Below, one piece after another: positions 53,521-55,676 of a DNA stretch of 55,676 nucleotides. Source of the DNA: Lamprobacter modestohalophilus. Its GTDB lineage: Bacteria > Pseudomonadota > Gammaproteobacteria > Chromatiales > Chromatiaceae. The notes below the pieces were generated by a model, which saw nothing but the letters and a program-made list of their open reading frames with translations, made no database searches and was not told the origin of the DNA. The position numbers were made by a program, and so were the translations under genes. The stretch lies in the NCBI RefSeq assembly GCF_016583905.1, contig NZ_NRRY01000031.1, positions 1-55,676 of the forward strand, given 5' to 3'. Numbering within the stretch: the first letter of the stretch is position 1; each line of letters opens with the position of its first letter.

Positions 53521-54932
53521 ACGCGACCACCAAAAAGTCGCGCAGCGTCTATGTCTGCAACAGCTGCGGCGCTCAGTCACCGAAATGGAGCGGACGCTGT
53601 ACTGACTGCGGTGCCTGGAACAGCATCGAGCAGGGGGTATTGCCGCCGAAAACCCAAACTCGTCCGGGCGGCGGCGGATACGCCGGCGCGGCCGGTAATG
53701 CGGCGCGCGCTGATCTCAGTGCGATCCATCGCCTCGCCGAGATCGCGCCCGAACAGGAGGTGCGCACCCCGAGCGGCATCGCTGAGCTCGACCGGGTGCT
53801 CGGCGGCGGGCTGGTGCAAGGCTCGGTGGTCCTGATCGGCGGTGATCCGGGTATTGGCAAATCGACCTTGCTGTTGCAGGCCAGCGCCGCGATCGATGCC
53901 AATCCGGCCTTCGCCTCCAGCAAGGGCTCGGTGCTCTACGTCACCGGCGAGGAATCACCGCAGCAGGTCAGCCTCCGTGCTCAGCGGCTTGGGCTCGAGC
54001 CGGGCGGGCTCAATCTGCTCGCCGAGACCTGCATCGAGCAGATCTTGGCGACCGCCGCCGCCGAAGCGCCACGCGTGCTGGTGATCGACTCGATCCAGAC
54101 CTTGTTTACCGAGGCTCTGACCTCTGCGCCCGGCTCGGTCTCGCAGGTGCGCGAGACCGCCGCTCAGTTGGTGCGCTATGCCAAGCTCACCGACACCACG
54201 GTATTTCTGGTCGGCCATGTCACCAAGGAGGGCGCGCTGGCAGGGCCACGCGTGCTCGAGCACATGGTCGATACCGTGCTCTATTTCGAGGGCGAATCCG
54301 GCAATGCCCATCGGCTGGTGCGGGCGGTCAAGAATCGCTTTGGCGCCGTCAACGAGCTAGGCGTCTTTGCGATGACCGATCGCGGCCTGCGCCAGGTCTT
54401 GAACCCCTCGGCGATCTTCCTGTCGCGCCACTCCGAGCCAGCACCGGGCTCGGTGGTGCTGGTCACGCGCGAGGGCACACGGCCGATGCTGGTCGAGGTC
54501 CAGGCACTCGTGGATCAAAGCCCGCTGGCCAATCCGCGCCGGCTGGCGGTGGGCTTGGAGCAGAATCGACTGGCGATGCTACTGGCCGTGCTGCACCGCC
54601 ACGGCGGCATCGCGATGTTCGACCAGGATGTCTTCACCAACGTCGTCGGCGGGGTCCGCGTGACCGAGACCGCCGCTGATCTCGCGGTGCTCTTCGCCGT
54701 GCTCTCGAGCTTTCGCGACAAGGCGTTACCAGTGGATCTTGCGGTCTTTGGTGAGGTTGGTCTATCCGGCGAGATCCGGCCGGTGCCGAACGGCCCGGAC
54801 CGACTACGCGAGGCCGCCAAACATGGATTCAAGCAAGCCGTCGTGCCCAAAGCCAATGTGCCGAAAGGGGGTATCGACGGCCTGGAGATCCGCCCTGTAC
54901 TGAGCCTGCGCGAAGCGATCGATACCCTGTGA
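53517..54932 (+). CDS. radA: DNA repair protein RadA
   Basis: A 471-residue RadA, a RecA-like helper that drives branch migration in recombinational repair. It has the zinc finger CNSCGAQSPKWSGRCTDCGAW, Walker A GDPGIGKSTLLLQ, the KNRFG motif in VKNRFGAVNELG, and a C-terminal Lon-like domain with LAVFGEVGLSGEIRPV. The start is a TTG whose TTGA overlaps the alr stop, with GGAGCAGGGG upstream as ribosome-binding site. Length is standard. Confidence 0.95.
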   Translation: MNATTKKSRSVYVCNSCGAQSPKWSGRCTDCGAWNSIEQGVLPPKTQTRPGGGGYAGAAGNAARADLSAIHRLAEIAPEQEVRTPSGIAELDRVLGGGLVQGSVVLIGGDPGIGKSTLLLQASAAIDANPAFASSKGSVLYVTGEESPQQVSLRAQRLGLEPGGLNLLAETCIEQILATAAAEAPRVLVIDSIQTLFTEALTSAPGSVSQVRETAAQLVRYAKLTDTTVFLVGHVTKEGALAGPRVLEHMVDTVLYFEGESGNAHRLVRAVKNRFGAVNELGVFAMTDRGLRQVLNPSAIFLSRHSEPAPGSVVLVTREGTRPMLVEVQALVDQSPLANPRRLAVGLEQNRLAMLLAVLHRHGGIAMFDQDVFTNVVGGVRVTETAADLAVLFAVLSSFRDKALPVDLAVFGEVGLSGEIRPVPNGPDRLREAAKHGFKQAVVPKANVPKGGIDGLEIRPVLSLREAIDTL

Positions 54933-55061
54933 AGACAGACGGATCGAGCCGGACCCTACCGCTCCGCCAAGACCATGGCCGCGGCGCCATCGGACCACCG
55001 GTTCAGGAGAATGGCAAGACGAGGCAGATCATCCCGCCATGATCTCACGAAACGGCGTCGA

Positions 55062-55469
55062 TCAGTGGGCTGCTGCGCGTGCAGCCTGCTCACGGGTAAA
55101 GAATCGGCCGTCTCGTATGAAGCCAGAGATGATCTCAGGCTCGGTCGCGATCACATGGCCTTCGGCGTCTCGGCTCTGCACCCATGATTCCGGAAGTCCA
55201 TCGAGGACGTGGATCGGCGCCGGCCTGCCGTCACCAAACCGTGACAGCTCGATCTCGCCTGTGGCACGGTTGAGGTAGCCAGGCCGCCATCCAAACGCAC
55301 GATTCGCTTGGCTGATGCCGCGCGTTCTTGCATAGAGATCATTCTCATGACGCAACGCCAGCTCAGTGAGGGCGCCGTGCATCCGCTGTGCGTGCTCGCG
55401 ACTCTGCGGTTCCGAGTGGATGACTTGAGTCTGGATTTGAAGTTGAGTCTGGATCTGGTCGCTGTACAT
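55062..55469 (-). CDS. Protein of unknown function
   Basis: A 135-residue soluble protein. The first 20 residues are Gln/Thr/Ile-rich (QIQTQLQIQTQ) from a 12-base repeat. Then come helical EHAQRMHGALTELALRHENDLYAR and a likely small domain with GWRPGYLNRATGEIELSRFGDGRPAPIHVLDGLPESWV, ending VISGFIRDGRFFTREQAARAAA. I do not recognise a family. The ATG at 55469 has GAGGAG nine bases upstream, a good site; an inner start at 55382 is also possible. The gene is convergent to radA. Confidence 0.65.
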   Translation of the reverse strand: MYSDQIQTQLQIQTQVIHSEPQSREHAQRMHGALTELALRHENDLYARTRGISQANRAFGWRPGYLNRATGEIELSRFGDGRPAPIHVLDGLPESWVQSRDAEGHVIATEPEIISGFIRDGRFFTREQAARAAAH

Positions 55470-55643
55470 TGCCGTGCTCCTCTAACTGTTACTTAGCTTA
55501 TCGGCAGCAGGAGGCAGTTCCCGGATACTGGGCAGAGCAAAAACAGTAATGGAATGGTCCGCCCCGCTCCTCCAACACACCCCGAGCGGGCACAATAAGC
55601 GATGATGAGAACCCATCGTCAACCAAGGTAGCGGAGCAGACCA

Positions 55644-55676
55644 ATGACAGAGACTCACAAAGACCGGGCCATCACG
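55644..55676 (+). CDS. Start of a gene cut by the window edge
   Basis: ATG at 55644 with GGAG nine bases upstream, followed by 11 codons (MTETHKDRAIT) before the sequence ends. The product cannot be identified. It is divergent from the gene at 55062-55469, and the 174 bases between them should carry both promoters. Confidence 0.45.
   Translation, partial: MTETHKDRAIT

Overview
The window is high-GC DNA that most resembles a purple sulfur bacterium (Chromatiaceae-like Gammaproteobacteria). The main reasons are an oxygen-independent bacteriochlorophyll cyclase gene (bchE), a concentration of cobalamin uptake and late synthesis genes, a c-type cytochrome paired with a DUF302 protein, and gammaproteobacterial-looking housekeeping genes (ispG, mazG, dnaB-alr-radA). 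This is inference from gene content; no rRNA is present to confirm it.

Layout. Positions 1-6.6 kb are accessory: a hipBA toxin-antitoxin pair flanked by two decayed fragments of the same metallo-beta-lactamase-fold gene, a small EERLKGL-repeat protein, a truncated DUF218 membrane-protein gene running in frame into a DUF433/DUF5615 toxin-antitoxin pair, and a block of lower GC in which an orphan OmpR-type response regulator sits between two paralogous proteins of unknown function. Positions 7.1-16.4 kb and 21.6-26.5 kb are built around vitamin B12: cobQ, bchE (a B12-binding radical SAM enzyme), queG-btuF-btuC-btuD, then btuB-cobT-cobC-cobD. Between them lie a TacAT-like toxin-antitoxin pair and a PhnD-like binding protein followed by a 1241-residue Cache/PAS/GAF/GGDEF/EAL protein.

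Positions 26.6-38.5 kb hold a roughly 1590-residue membrane protein of unknown function, a double-length UvrA with four ABC ATPase modules, a Uma2-type nuclease and a small membrane protein. Positions 38.8-49 kb are mostly single housekeeping or redox genes: YkgJ-like protein, 3D-domain protein, tRNA-Arg(ACG), mazG, a DUF4743/Nudix protein, ispG, an HbpS/GlcG-like secreted protein, DUF302 plus dihaem cytochrome c, an FAD amine-oxidase-like protein, fpr and a glutathione peroxidase. Positions 49.2-54.9 kb are a tightly overlapping dnaB-alr-radA operon; dnaB carries a 516-residue intein in its P-loop. The right edge has one small gene of unknown function and the first codons of another.

How the parts fit. 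BtuB would bring B12 across the outer membrane and BtuFCD across the inner membrane; CobQ, CobT, CobC and CobD would complete or remodel it, and two likely consumers (BchE, QueG) are in the same window. No cobalamin riboswitch was recognised. Two genome-wide habits also show: short in-frame tandem repeats inside many unrelated genes, and a dispersed intergenic element of about 60 bp seen three times.
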